Part shown: one piece after another, positions 16,540-23,955 of the stretch | Layout: every line of letters begins with the position of its first letter | How positions within the stretch are numbered: the stretch's first letter is position 1 | Source: CAYPJE01 sp964410945 | GTDB taxonomy: Bacteria > Fidelibacterota > Marinisomatia > Marinisomatales > TCS56 | Assembly (NCBI GenBank): GCA_964410945.1 | Contig: CAYPJE010000037.1 | Coordinates: 1-30,309, forward strand | Length of the DNA stretch: 30,309 nucleotides | Direction: 5' to 3' | The notes under the pieces: generated by a model | The model's database searches: none | The model's input: only the letters and a program-made list of their open reading frames with translations | What the model was told of the DNA's origin: nothing | Position numbers and translations under genes: made by a program

Positions 16540-17112
16540 ATGAAAACACGCTGTGCCTGGCCGGGTAAAAACCAATTGATGCAGACCTACCATGATGTGG
16601 AATGGGGAGTTCCCCTGCATGATGACCAGAAACTTTTTGAATTCCTGGTACTCGATGCGTTTCAGGCCGGATTAAGCTGGTCTACAATATTAAATAAACG
16701 GGAAAATTTTAGAATTGCGTTTGATGACTTCGATCCACTGAAGATCGTTGAATATGATGAATCTAAAACCCAGAGTTTATTAGGTGATGCAGGGATCATC
16801 AGGAATAAGCTGAAAATTCATTCAACAATCTCAAATGCCCGGTTATTCCTGGAAGCCCAGACTGAATTCGATACTTTCGATAACTATATCTGGCAATTCG
16901 TCGGTGGGAAGCCGATAATCAATCAATGGAAAACTCTGGAGAAAATTCCGGTCAGCACCAGGGAATCCGACGCCATGAGTGAAGATTTAAAGCAGCGCGG
17001 TTTCAAATTTGTCGGTACAACAATCTGCTATGCCTTCATGCAGGCCGCGGGAATGGTAAACGATCATACAACAGACTGCTTCCGCTATCGGGAGATCAAC
17101 AAGTTGAAATGA
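16540..17112 (+). CDS. tag: DNA-3-methyladenine glycosylase I
   Basis: A protein of 190 residues, normal for Tag. It removes 3-methyladenine from alkylated DNA in base excision repair. Seen directly: the N-terminal RCAWPG, the zinc ligands Cys5 and His18 (TYHDVEWG) with the second pair in NDHTTDCF near the C-terminus, and the base-binding region FEFLVLDAFQAGLSWSTILNKRENFR, with the Glu equivalent to the catalytic-site Glu38 of E. coli. It is transcribed away from phoB and stands alone; no operon partner is apparent. Confidence 0.95.
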   Translation: MKTRCAWPGKNQLMQTYHDVEWGVPLHDDQKLFEFLVLDAFQAGLSWSTILNKRENFRIAFDDFDPLKIVEYDESKTQSLLGDAGIIRNKLKIHSTISNARLFLEAQTEFDTFDNYIWQFVGGKPIINQWKTLEKIPVSTRESDAMSEDLKQRGFKFVGTTICYAFMQAAGMVNDHTTDCFRYREINKLK

Positions 17113-17237
17113 TTGATTACCAACATGTTCATATAATTTTTATATTTGGTTTTCCTGTCCGAGGAATTTTACTGAACTATACTACAGAATAAATTCTCAA
17201 TATATTATGGTTACTTACATAATTTTTATCGATCTAA

Positions 17238-17810
17238 ATGAGTGGCAGTAAATTATTAGATCGTCTTCAGGCCGGTGATCCTGGAGCATTCCGTGAACTG
17301 GTGGATAATCATAAAGCCTATGTTCTTAATACCTGCTACCGTTTTGTAAATAATCAGGAAGACGCGGAAGATATATCCCAGGAAGTTTTTGTAGAGGTAT
17401 ATAATTCAATCTCCGGTTTTCGTGCCGATGCAAAGTTATCGACCTGGCTTTACCGGATTGCAGTCAATAAATCATTGGATTATATTCGTCGGAAGAAAAG
17501 AAAAAAACGTTTCGCTAAAATCATTCCGCTTTACGGCTACGAAGATGATGAGGAAATAGGCATTCCAGCAGATAATAACCCGGTGCTGGAATTTGAAGAC
17601 CAGGAACGCCGGAAATTATTGAATGAGGCTGTCGGCAAATTACCGGAAAACCAGCAGGTAGTGATTAATCTTAGTAAATACCAAAGGCTCAGTAATAAGG
17701 AGATTGCTGCTGTTATGAATATATCATTATCTGCTGTTGAGTCACTTAATCATCGGGCTAAAATAAATTTGCGCAGGTATTTACACCACTATTTTGAAAA
17801 GAATATTTAA
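17238..17810 (+). CDS. ECF-type RNA polymerase sigma factor (second, Cnr-like module)
   Basis: A protein of 190 residues, full length. Region 2 is seen in FRELVDNHKAYVLNTCYRFVNNQEDAEDISQEVFVEVYNSI and STWLYRIAVNKSLDYIRRKKRKKR; region 4 in LPENQQVVINLSKYQRLSNKEIAAVMNISLSAVESLNHRAKINLRRYL. No Shine-Dalgarno precedes the ATG. It is followed by a small single-pass membrane protein and a membrane-anchored Spy-like protein with gaps of 15 and 9 bp, the same logic as the CnrH-CnrY-CnrX metal-stress module (sigma, anti-sigma, periplasmic sensor). Its likely targets are the two ECF-like promoters at 18832 and 23405; I do not see the same motif before this gene itself. Confidence 0.93.
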   Translation: MSGSKLLDRLQAGDPGAFRELVDNHKAYVLNTCYRFVNNQEDAEDISQEVFVEVYNSISGFRADAKLSTWLYRIAVNKSLDYIRRKKRKKRFAKIIPLYGYEDDEEIGIPADNNPVLEFEDQERRKLLNEAVGKLPENQQVVINLSKYQRLSNKEIAAVMNISLSAVESLNHRAKINLRRYLHHYFEKNI

Positions 17811-17825
17811 ATAGACACAAGAATT

Positions 17826-18188
17826 ATGAAAAAAAGTCGTCTAACTGGTATGAAGGCCCATCAAGTGATCAGGAAAGATTTAATTGAGGATGAGATTCAG
17901 CGAACATTGGACTTATTCGATTCAGCCGATCAAATTAAGCCGTCTCCGAATTTCTATGCGGCTGTTCAGGGCCGTTTAATGAAAAAATCGGAGCAAAAAA
18001 CATTAGCAGTTTTCCTGCGACCGGTTGTTCTGGCCTCCCTGCTGGCCATCAATTTGGTCACAACAATCTGGTATCTGGGATCCAGTGAAATTTCATCACA
18101 GACCACTACCCGCCAGGAGCTGTTGAATATTCTGGTTGACGATCTGAATCTTGAGACCGAATCATTAGATCTCTTTAACATTGATTAA
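17826..18188 (+). CDS. Small single-pass membrane protein, probable anti-sigma factor
   Basis: A protein of 120 residues with an N-terminal cytoplasmic part of about 60 residues (basic and helical), one membrane segment at about 64-84 (LRPVVLASLLAINLVTTIWYL) and a short, acidic external tail of about 35 residues. No family motif is recognised and no zinc-binding residues are seen. Position directly after an ECF sigma gene, size and topology match small anti-sigma factors such as CnrY/RseA-like proteins, so the role is inferred. The ATG at 17850 is an alternative start; neither has a good ribosome binding site. Confidence 0.6.
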   Translation: MKKSRLTGMKAHQVIRKDLIEDEIQRTLDLFDSADQIKPSPNFYAAVQGRLMKKSEQKTLAVFLRPVVLASLLAINLVTTIWYLGSSEISSQTTTRQELLNILVDDLNLETESLDLFNID

Positions 18189-18197
18189 GGGCAAAAG

Positions 18198-18746
18198 ATG
18201 GATATCTTTAAACAAAAACAATATTCAACAATCGCGATAGTTATTTTGATTGTTATGAATCTGGGATTAACCGCCCTCCTGTGGCTGGGCAGACCGCAAA
18301 ACCAGCCCTGGCCAGCTGAGCGACGGTCGCCTCGGAAAGATAAAAATAAAATTGGTCAACTCCTGAAACAGGAATTGAATTTTGATGATAGCCAGGTTAA
18401 GCAATACCTGGATTTACAGTATCAACACCGACAATCAATGATCAAGCTGGATACCGAAATAAGGGAAATGAAGCACCAAATGTTCGACGCAGTATTGTTG
18501 GACAGACAGGAACAAATGTTCCCGGATTCTCTGTTAATTATAATTCAAGAGAAACAGGCTCAAATCGAAAGATTGACCTATCAGCACTTTATGGATTTGA
18601 AAGAATTATGCCGAACGGACCAACAAGACCAATTACGTTTCTTGATGCATGAATATCTCAGGCCGCAAGCGCCCCCGGAAGGTCATCGGCCACCTAAGAA
18701 AGGTGGCGGACAACAACCACCCGGACCACCACCCCGACGAGATTGA
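18198..18746 (+). CDS. Membrane-anchored Spy/CpxP/CnrX-like periplasmic protein
   Basis: A protein of 182 residues with an uncleaved-looking N-terminal membrane anchor (residues 11-31) and a helical periplasmic domain (about 48-155) of LTXXQ/Spy type: LLKQELNFDDSQVKQYLDLQYQHRQSMIKLDTEIREMKHQM, then a second helical pair ending CRTDQQDQLRFLMHEYL. The C-terminus is rich in Pro, Gly and basic residues (EGHRPPKKGGGQQPPGPPP). AAGGG precedes the ATG. In sigma-linked operons such proteins (CnrX, ZraP-like) sense metals or misfolded protein and regulate the anti-sigma factor. Here it would be the signal input of the second sigma module; the ligand is unknown. Confidence 0.7.
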   Translation: MDIFKQKQYSTIAIVILIVMNLGLTALLWLGRPQNQPWPAERRSPRKDKNKIGQLLKQELNFDDSQVKQYLDLQYQHRQSMIKLDTEIREMKHQMFDAVLLDRQEQMFPDSLLIIIQEKQAQIERLTYQHFMDLKELCRTDQQDQLRFLMHEYLRPQAPPEGHRPPKKGGGQQPPGPPPRRD

Positions 18747-18771
18747 GCAATTTTACTAAATCAATTCCCAG

Positions 18772-18802
18772 CCCTTCGGAAATAAAATCTGAAGGGTTTT
18801 TT
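18772..18802 (+). terminator. Rho-independent terminator of the sigma/anti-sigma/Spy operon
   Basis: CCCTTCGGA (18772-18780), 7-nt loop, TCTGAAGGG (18788-18796) and TTTTTT. It is a 9-bp stem with one G-U pair, 25 bp past the stop, and separates this operon from the VTC operon. Confidence 0.85.
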
Positions 18803-18831
18803 ACTGTACCAATATTTTATTCTTAAAAAAT

Positions 18832-18861
18832 CCGCAAGTTTTTTAAATATATGTCGTCTTA
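18832..18861 (+). promoter_or_regulatory. Predicted ECF-type promoter of the VTC-CotH operon
   Basis: CCGCAAG (18832-18838), 16 nt, CGTCTTA (18855-18861). The same two heptamers with the same 16-nt gap are found at 23405-23434. ECF promoters commonly combine a GCAA/GGAAC-like -35 with a CGTC-like -10 at 16-17 nt. Similarity continues downstream to AACCGGAAATGGAAA (18871-18885). Confidence 0.6.
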
Positions 18862-18891
18862 ACATTCAGGAACCGGAAATGGAAATAACAA

Positions 18892-19752
18892 ATGATCAAT
18901 ACTCTTACGAACCCCAGCAACTCCGACTATATACAAGCTGGCTATACAAAAGTCCTGGAACAACCAAGGCTGCCAAATCTAATATCATGGAATGATTACC
19001 AGCCCACCAATCTGGAGGAACTTTCAGTTATAAAACCGGGAAATCGGAAGGATACAAAATTCATTTTTTCAACCGACCTCCTGCCAATTATTGCCGCCAA
19101 ACTCAGGGCAGGTTATAAAATCCTTGAAATATCTTCGAAGCGGAGCTTCAGTTATAATAACCGTTATTGTGATACAGGAGATTTCAAGTTCTATCTGCAG
19201 CATCACAATGGTTCCCGCCCCCGGAATAAAATCCGGTTCCGCTGTTATCAGAATTCAGGAATTTCCTACTTTGAGATAAAAACAAAGAATAATAAAGGTC
19301 GAACGATAAAAGACCGGTTGCAGCTGGGATTGGATGAATCTTACTTATCATTGTTTAATGAACTCAGCGATTCTAAATCAACTGCAGCAATCCGCGATCT
19401 AATCCGAACGGTTACCGGGGTTGACCCAAGCACATTAATTAATGTACTGGGAATTAAATTTACCCGGATCACTCTGGTTAACGATTTATTCACCGAAAGA
19501 GTAACGATCGATAATAATTTGACAACCTATGCCAACGGTACGGAAAAAACGATCGATGGATTAACGATCGCAGAGATCAAACAGGATAAATACAAACCCA
19601 GCTCATATTTCATCCAACTCATGCGCAGTTTATCGATTCCTGAAACACGGTTCAGTAAATACTGCCTGGGAATAAATAATCATTACTATGTAAAAAACAA
19701 CCGCTTCAAGCCACGCTTTTCACGGCTGGAACAAATATTAAACAATAACTAA
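18892..19752 (+). CDS. VTC-domain protein, polyphosphate polymerase-like
   Basis: A protein of 286 residues, without signal peptide, so cytoplasmic. It matches the VTC/PPPi polymerase tunnel fold by its pattern of basic strands: RKDTKFIFS (residues 52-60, Lys54/Lys56), NKIRFRCY (Arg115, Arg117), YFEIKTK (Glu128, Lys130, Lys132), RTIKDR, the strand pair TRITLVNDLFTERVTIDNNL (Arg192, Glu202, Arg203), AEIKQDKY (Glu228, Lys230) and a late Lys in RFSKYCLG. In yeast Vtc4 the corresponding Lys/Arg residues bind phosphate chains and a Glu binds Mn. The domain makes polyphosphate from ATP in eukaryotes; activity here is inferred. Next to it lie DUF4956 and CotH genes, a neighbourhood I recall for bacterial VTC proteins. 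Confidence 0.82.
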   Translation: MINTLTNPSNSDYIQAGYTKVLEQPRLPNLISWNDYQPTNLEELSVIKPGNRKDTKFIFSTDLLPIIAAKLRAGYKILEISSKRSFSYNNRYCDTGDFKFYLQHHNGSRPRNKIRFRCYQNSGISYFEIKTKNNKGRTIKDRLQLGLDESYLSLFNELSDSKSTAAIRDLIRTVTGVDPSTLINVLGIKFTRITLVNDLFTERVTIDNNLTTYANGTEKTIDGLTIAEIKQDKYKPSSYFIQLMRSLSIPETRFSKYCLGINNHYYVKNNRFKPRFSRLEQILNNN

Positions 19753-19767
19753 TGGAGAATTAATAGT

Positions 19768-20358
19768 GTGAATACTGTACCTCTAGGCTTTTTACTGGGT
19801 CATTACGGGTTGAATCTGGCAATCGCTTTTGCGTTGATTATATTGGTTTATAATCGCTATCGCAACCATGAATTGGGTTATGTTTTCATATATTTCATGT
19901 TCAATACAATTGTCTTCTTTGTGAGTTTTCTTCTCAGTGCAATTGAACTGAGTGTGGGTTTTGCCTTTGGGTTATTCGCTATCTTCGGGATCATGCGTTA
20001 TCGGACTGAACCTATCCCGATCCGTGAGATGACCTATTTATTCGGAGCAATTACCATCGGTCTGATCAATGGATTGGCGATTGGAAATTTTGATTTTGCC
20101 ATGGTATTGATTCCTAATCTGGCGATCCTGACAATGGCCTTTCTCCTGGAACATTACCTGGCGAAAGAAGCAATTCTGGAAACCCTGGTGATCTATGAAA
20201 AAATTGAAAACATCAAACCGGCCAACAAAGAATTATTACTGGCCGATCTGAAGTCCAGGACCGGTCTCCCGATCAAAAATTATAATATTGTCCGGGTGGA
20301 CTTTCTGCGGGATATTGCCCGAATCCGGGTTTTCTATACGGACAAACCGGGTAGATAG
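19768..20358 (+). CDS. DUF4956 polytopic membrane protein
   Basis: A protein of 196 residues. The start is GTG at 19768, with GGAGAA 8 nt before it; the GTG two bases earlier runs straight into TGA. About five membrane segments fill residues 5-130 (LNLAIAFALIILVYN, YVFIYFMFNTIVFFVSFLL, VGFAFGLFAIFGIMRY, YLFGAITIGLINGLAIG, FAMVLIPNLAILTMAFLL). The motif FGIMRYRTEPIPIREMTYLF is characteristic of DUF4956. A soluble domain of about 65 residues follows (KNYNIVRVDFLRDIARIRVFY). Its function is unknown; in VTC gene clusters it may export or anchor the product of the VTC domain across the membrane. It lies 15 bp after the VTC gene and 3 bp before the next. Confidence 0.85.
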   Translation: MNTVPLGFLLGHYGLNLAIAFALIILVYNRYRNHELGYVFIYFMFNTIVFFVSFLLSAIELSVGFAFGLFAIFGIMRYRTEPIPIREMTYLFGAITIGLINGLAIGNFDFAMVLIPNLAILTMAFLLEHYLAKEAILETLVIYEKIENIKPANKELLLADLKSRTGLPIKNYNIVRVDFLRDIARIRVFYTDKPGR

Positions 20359-20361
20359 ACC

Positions 20362-20919
20362 ATGCGTAGAATTCCCAGCAATTTAATAAACTTGCGAATC
20401 AGCTTGTCCATATTATTGGTGAGCAGTCTGTTTTGCGGCTGTGAGGATCAACTTGGTTCACAAATAGAATCGATTGTAATCAACGAGTTCCTGTCCAGTA
20501 ACAGCAATGTCAATCCGGACGGTGAGGGTGATTACGATGATTGGTTCGAATTATATAACCCAAATGATGAAGCGGTCGATCTGAGCGGATATTATCTGAC
20601 CGATGATTTTGATGAACCAGGCAAATTTATTATCGCCGACGGAACAATAATCCAACCGGGCCGGTTCCTGTTATTCTGGGCCGATGGTGAACCTGAAGAG
20701 GGCGAACGGCATTGCAATTTCAAGTTGAGTGCCGATGGTGAAGAGATTGGACTATTTGATCCTGATGGCATACTCATCAATGAAATTTCCTTTGGCGCGC
20801 AAACCACTGATATATCATACGGCCGCTCACCGGATGGCAGCAATAACTGGGAATTGTTCGGTGATTGCGAGGAATGTCTGGATGGTTCTGCACCAACCCC
20901 GGCTACAAACAATGAATGA
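20362..20919 (+). CDS. Lamin-tail-domain lipoprotein
   Basis: A protein of 185 residues with a long lipoprotein signal, lipobox LFCGC, Cys27 as probable lipid anchor. Residues about 37-165 are a lamin-tail domain (LTD), recognised by SIVINEFLSSNSNVN, GEGDYDDWFELYNPNDEAVDLSGYYLTDD, a LLFWADGEPEEGERHCNFKLSADGEEIGLF stretch, and ISFGAQTTDISYGRSPDGS. Bacterial LTDs occur in surface proteins and are thought to bind other macromolecules. The same domain recurs near the C-terminus of the next protein, so the two may have arisen by domain copying or may act together. It is 3 bp after DUF4956 and 64 bp before the CotH gene. Confidence 0.85.
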   Translation: MRRIPSNLINLRISLSILLVSSLFCGCEDQLGSQIESIVINEFLSSNSNVNPDGEGDYDDWFELYNPNDEAVDLSGYYLTDDFDEPGKFIIADGTIIQPGRFLLFWADGEPEEGERHCNFKLSADGEEIGLFDPDGILINEISFGAQTTDISYGRSPDGSNNWELFGDCEECLDGSAPTPATNNE

Positions 20920-20983
20920 AATCCTGATTCGGGGTTGGAAAACACCAGACTTCAAAATTATGAAAACTAAAATGGTAACTATA

Positions 20984-23296
20984 ATGAAGAAATTTATATT
21001 TATTGCTGGGCTTCTACTGGTATTGATCAATTCCCTGTCCAGCCAGGATTTCTATGATATCAATACGATCAACACCATTGAAATCAGTTTTACCCAATCG
21101 AACTGGGATTATTTACTTGATAACCTGATGAGTGCCGACGAGGAAGGCCGGTTGCTGGGATCGGTTACGATCAACGGCATTTATTTTGACAGTGTGGGTG
21201 TCCGCTACAAAGGGAATAGTTCCTATAACGCCTACCAGGTGAAAAACCCGCTGAATATAAAACTAGACTATATCATTGATGACCAGACCATTGAAGGTTA
21301 TGGAACGCTGAAACTGGCTAATGTCTACAAAGATCCAAGTTTCATCAGGGAAACCTTGAGCTATGAAATTGCCCGTAAATATTTTCCTGCCGGCCAGTCA
21401 AATTATGCCAATGTATATATTAATGGTACCCACCTGGGATTATATACCAGCGATCAGGATGTGGATAAATATTTTATGCGTACACATTTTTCCAACAGTG
21501 AAAACGTTAGAATAAAGGGTGAGATCGACGGGAATGTTCGTCCGGATGAAATGGGAGGGGTCTGGGAATATTACGGCAGCGATTCAAGCAGTTATTATCA
21601 CCGGTATGTAATTGAATCTGACCATGGCTGGCGGGAACTGGTAAATTTTCTTGATACATTGAATAATCATAGCGATTGTGTTGACCAGGTCCTGAATGTT
21701 GATCGCCATCTGTGGTTCCTTGCTTTTCAGAATCTATTGGTTAACCTGGACGGACCGATTAACAACCCACAAAATTATTATCTGTTTGAGGATGCCTCGG
21801 GAAGGTTCAATCCCATCCCCTGGGATCTTAATGAAAGTTTCGGAGTTTTCTCAATGCTCCAGAGCAGTGGTTCGCTTTCAACAACCCAGTTGACTCAACT
21901 CAGTCCATTCGTAAATCTGAATAACAGCGATTATCCGGTTATCGGTAAAATATTAAGTAATACCACCTACCGGAAAATGTATGTCGCCCATATGAAAACC
22001 ATGCTGGAAGAGAATTTTGAAAATGATTTGTATTATGACCGGGCCCTCGAGATCCAACAGATAATTAATGCTGATGTTCAGGCTGATCCCAATAAATTTT
22101 ACTCCTACAGTAATTTCCTGAGTAATTTGACGACCAGTACAGGCAGCTCGGGACCACCCCCCAGCAGCTCGGTGATCGGAATAACTGAATTAATGGATGC
22201 CCGGGTGGATTATTTGACCGGGTTGGCGGAGTTCCAGTGTCAGGCACCGGAAATCACAATTGTCAGTACTTACCCTGAACAGGTATCTGTGAATGGTGAG
22301 GTGTCAATTACAGCCACAGTTGCGAATGCCAGCCAGGTTTACCTGGGCTATCGTGCCAATTCTACCGATCCATTTGAAAAAATTTCCATGATTGATGATG
22401 GCAACCATAACGATGGATTATCGGGGGATGGTGTCTATGGTTCGGAAATTTTCACCCTTACTTCCGATATGCAGTATTATATCTACGCCGAAAACGATGT
22501 TGCCGCTTCCTTCTCTCCCCAACGGGCTGAATACGAGTATTATACAATAACCTCTACCAGTGATGTCACGGTCAACGAATTCCTAGCCGATAACGAATCC
22601 ATAGCCGCTGACCAGGATGGGGAATATGACGATTGGATTGAATTGTATAATAACACTGATTCAGATATATCCCTGAATGGTTTTTTCCTTTCCGATGACG
22701 GTACTGACCTGACTCAATGGTGCTTCCCCGATACTTCAATCCCGGCCAACGATTACCTGATTGTCTGGGCTGATAATGATGAGGAACAGACCGATTTGCA
22801 CGCCAACTTCAAACTCTCCTCCTCCGGTGAAACACTCTACTTCCTCACCCCAGACAGTACCATTATCAATGCGGTTACGTTCGGAGTTCAGGCTCCCGAT
22901 TCGTCCACTGGGCGCTACCCTGATGGAGTTGGTTCATTCATCACAATGGACCCATCATTCTCGGCAACTAATAGAAATACCACAGCTGGAACCGGTACCG
23001 ATCAGCTGGAATTTCCACAAAGCTTTGTACTACAACAGAATTATCCCAATCCGTTTAATCCGGTCACCAATATCGGATATGGACTTCCACAGGCCGGGCA
23101 AGTCGTATTGACGATTTATGATTTACTGGGTCGGGAAATCAGAACTCTTGTAAATGACTATCAGGCGGCAGGGCACCACCAGGTTCAATGGAATGGTACA
23201 AACAAGAACGGGAATTCAGTCTCCAGCGGAGTATATATTTATGCAATCAGGTCAGACAATTACCATTCTGTAAAAAAGATGCTGTTGGTTAAATAG
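20984..23296 (+). CDS. CotH-kinase-family protein with lamin-tail and C-terminal sorting domains
   Basis: The frame is open from 20729, but the first signal peptide starts at the ATG at 20984 (MKKFIFIAGLLLVLINSLSSQ), giving 770 residues; ATGs at 20960 or 20972 are possible. No start has a good ribosome binding site. Residues about 30-350 are the CotH kinase domain: VGVRYKGNSSYN, PLNIKLDY, TLKLANVYKDPSFIRETLSYEIAR, YINGTHLGLYTSDQDVDKYF, NLLVNLDGPINNPQNYYLFED (Asp256) and PIPWDLNESFG (Asp281), the latter two matching the ATP/Mg-binding aspartates of CotH. An Ig-like part (about 422-520), an LTD (about 527-670) and the sorting domain (about 680-770, QQNYPNPFNPVTNIGYGLP to KKMLLVK) follow. It is likely a secreted, surface-attached protein kinase or phosphotransferase. 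Confidence 0.88.
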   Translation: MKKFIFIAGLLLVLINSLSSQDFYDINTINTIEISFTQSNWDYLLDNLMSADEEGRLLGSVTINGIYFDSVGVRYKGNSSYNAYQVKNPLNIKLDYIIDDQTIEGYGTLKLANVYKDPSFIRETLSYEIARKYFPAGQSNYANVYINGTHLGLYTSDQDVDKYFMRTHFSNSENVRIKGEIDGNVRPDEMGGVWEYYGSDSSSYYHRYVIESDHGWRELVNFLDTLNNHSDCVDQVLNVDRHLWFLAFQNLLVNLDGPINNPQNYYLFEDASGRFNPIPWDLNESFGVFSMLQSSGSLSTTQLTQLSPFVNLNNSDYPVIGKILSNTTYRKMYVAHMKTMLEENFENDLYYDRALEIQQIINADVQADPNKFYSYSNFLSNLTTSTGSSGPPPSSSVIGITELMDARVDYLTGLAEFQCQAPEITIVSTYPEQVSVNGEVSITATVANASQVYLGYRANSTDPFEKISMIDDGNHNDGLSGDGVYGSEIFTLTSDMQYYIYAENDVAASFSPQRAEYEYYTITSTSDVTVNEFLADNESIAADQDGEYDDWIELYNNTDSDISLNGFFLSDDGTDLTQWCFPDTSIPANDYLIVWADNDEEQTDLHANFKLSSSGETLYFLTPDSTIINAVTFGVQAPDSSTGRYPDGVGSFITMDPSFSATNRNTTAGTGTDQLEFPQSFVLQQNYPNPFNPVTNIGYGLPQAGQVVLTIYDLLGREIRTLVNDYQAAGHHQVQWNGTNKNGNSVSSGVYIYAIRSDNYHSVKKMLLVK

Positions 23297-23343
23297 GGAT
23301 GATCCTTCAATGCCTTGATTAAATCAACCTGATCTTCAATAGC

Positions 23344-23377
23344 AGCCCCTCAGCAGTAAATGGTGAGGGGCTTTTTT
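23344..23377 (+). terminator. Rho-independent terminator of the VTC-CotH operon
   Basis: AGCCCCTCA (23344-23352), 11-nt loop, TGAGGGGCT (23364-23372) and TTTTTT. A perfect 9-bp stem 47 bp past the stop. Confidence 0.9.
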
Positions 23378-23404
23378 AATTTATTCAAAACAATTCAGAA
23401 TCAA

Positions 23405-23434
23405 CCGCAAGCTATCGGATAAAATAACGTCTTA
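23405..23434 (+). promoter_or_regulatory. Predicted ECF-type promoter of the second Spy-like gene
   Basis: CCGCAAG (23405-23411), 16 nt, CGTCTTA (23428-23434), the same element as at 18832-18861, again shortly after a terminator. Downstream similarity includes AACCAGAAATGGAAA (23444-23458), at the same distance of 17 nt between CGTCTTA and ATGGAAA. Confidence 0.6.
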
Positions 23435-23476
23435 TTAACCAGAAACCAGAAATGGAAAATAAAAAAGGAGCTGAAA

Positions 23477-23872
23477 ATGAATTCAAAAAAAATGAAATAT
23501 GGGATTTTATCGCTAATGTCAATTTTCATGGTAGCAGGACTAGTGGGCCAGCCCCAGCGTGGACAGCAATCACCCCCAATCCCCGACACTGAGCAAATTG
23601 AAAATATGGTAGATGAACTGGCAGAAATCCTGGCCTTAACCGATCAACAGAAAAGTAAAATTCAAGCCCTGTATTCAACTCATTTCACTGATGTCAACAA
23701 GTTGATGGGAAACAGCAGCGATCGTCCGGACCGTGAAGCAATGGAAAAATTAAAAACAGAGTTTGAGAACCAGATCAAAAACCTGCTGACTGACAAACAG
23801 ATTGAGGATTATTTGGAATTCATGGCAAGCAAAAAACCTCAAGGTGGACCGCCCAGGGACAGACGCCAATAA
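23477..23872 (+). CDS. Small exported Spy-like (LTXXQ) protein
   Basis: A protein of 131 residues with a signal peptide (residues 1-25, ending VAGLVGQ). AAGGAG at 7-nt spacing supports the start. The mature part is helical: IENMVDELAEILALTDQQKSKIQALYSTHF, with the LTDQQ motif of the Spy/CpxP family, and LLTDKQIEDYLEFM, a second LTxxQ-type motif. The C-terminus is a short Pro-Gly-basic tail (KKPQGGPPRDRRQ) similar to the tail of the 182-residue protein at 18198. Spy family proteins are periplasmic chaperones or metal-stress proteins. It has its own ECF-like promoter, and the similarity to 18198 suggests both belong to one regulon. Confidence 0.75.
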   Translation: MNSKKMKYGILSLMSIFMVAGLVGQPQRGQQSPPIPDTEQIENMVDELAEILALTDQQKSKIQALYSTHFTDVNKLMGNSSDRPDREAMEKLKTEFENQIKNLLTDKQIEDYLEFMASKKPQGGPPRDRRQ

Positions 23873-23882
23873 TTACTAGCCA

Positions 23883-23918
23883 ACACCTTCCAGCGCTAAT
23901 TGTTGGAGGGTGTTTCGT
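23883..23918 (+). terminator. Possible terminator after the Spy-like gene
   Basis: ACACCTTCCA (23883-23892), 11-nt loop, TGGAGGGTGT (23904-23913) with one G-U pair, then TTCGTT. The stem is good but the T-run is short. Confidence 0.6.
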
Positions 23919-23955
23919 TATTTATACATACCTATGGAAAACAGTCCTGCTGGTG

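Noticed and set aside
17113..17237. Possible copy of the ECF-like promoter before the second sigma gene
   Set aside because: GAGGAATTTT and TATACT are present, but not the CCGCAAG/CGTCTTA pair at 16 nt, so autoregulation by the same motif is not claimed.
18808..18891. Pho box upstream of the VTC operon
   Set aside because: I looked for the CTAACA/TGTTAG 11-bp repeat because of the polyphosphate theme, but did not find it; a link to the Pho regulon is therefore not supported.
20729..20983. Upstream extension of the CotH reading frame
   Set aside because: The extension overlaps the LTD lipoprotein gene in another frame and has no signal peptide; the ATG at 20984 starts a clean one.
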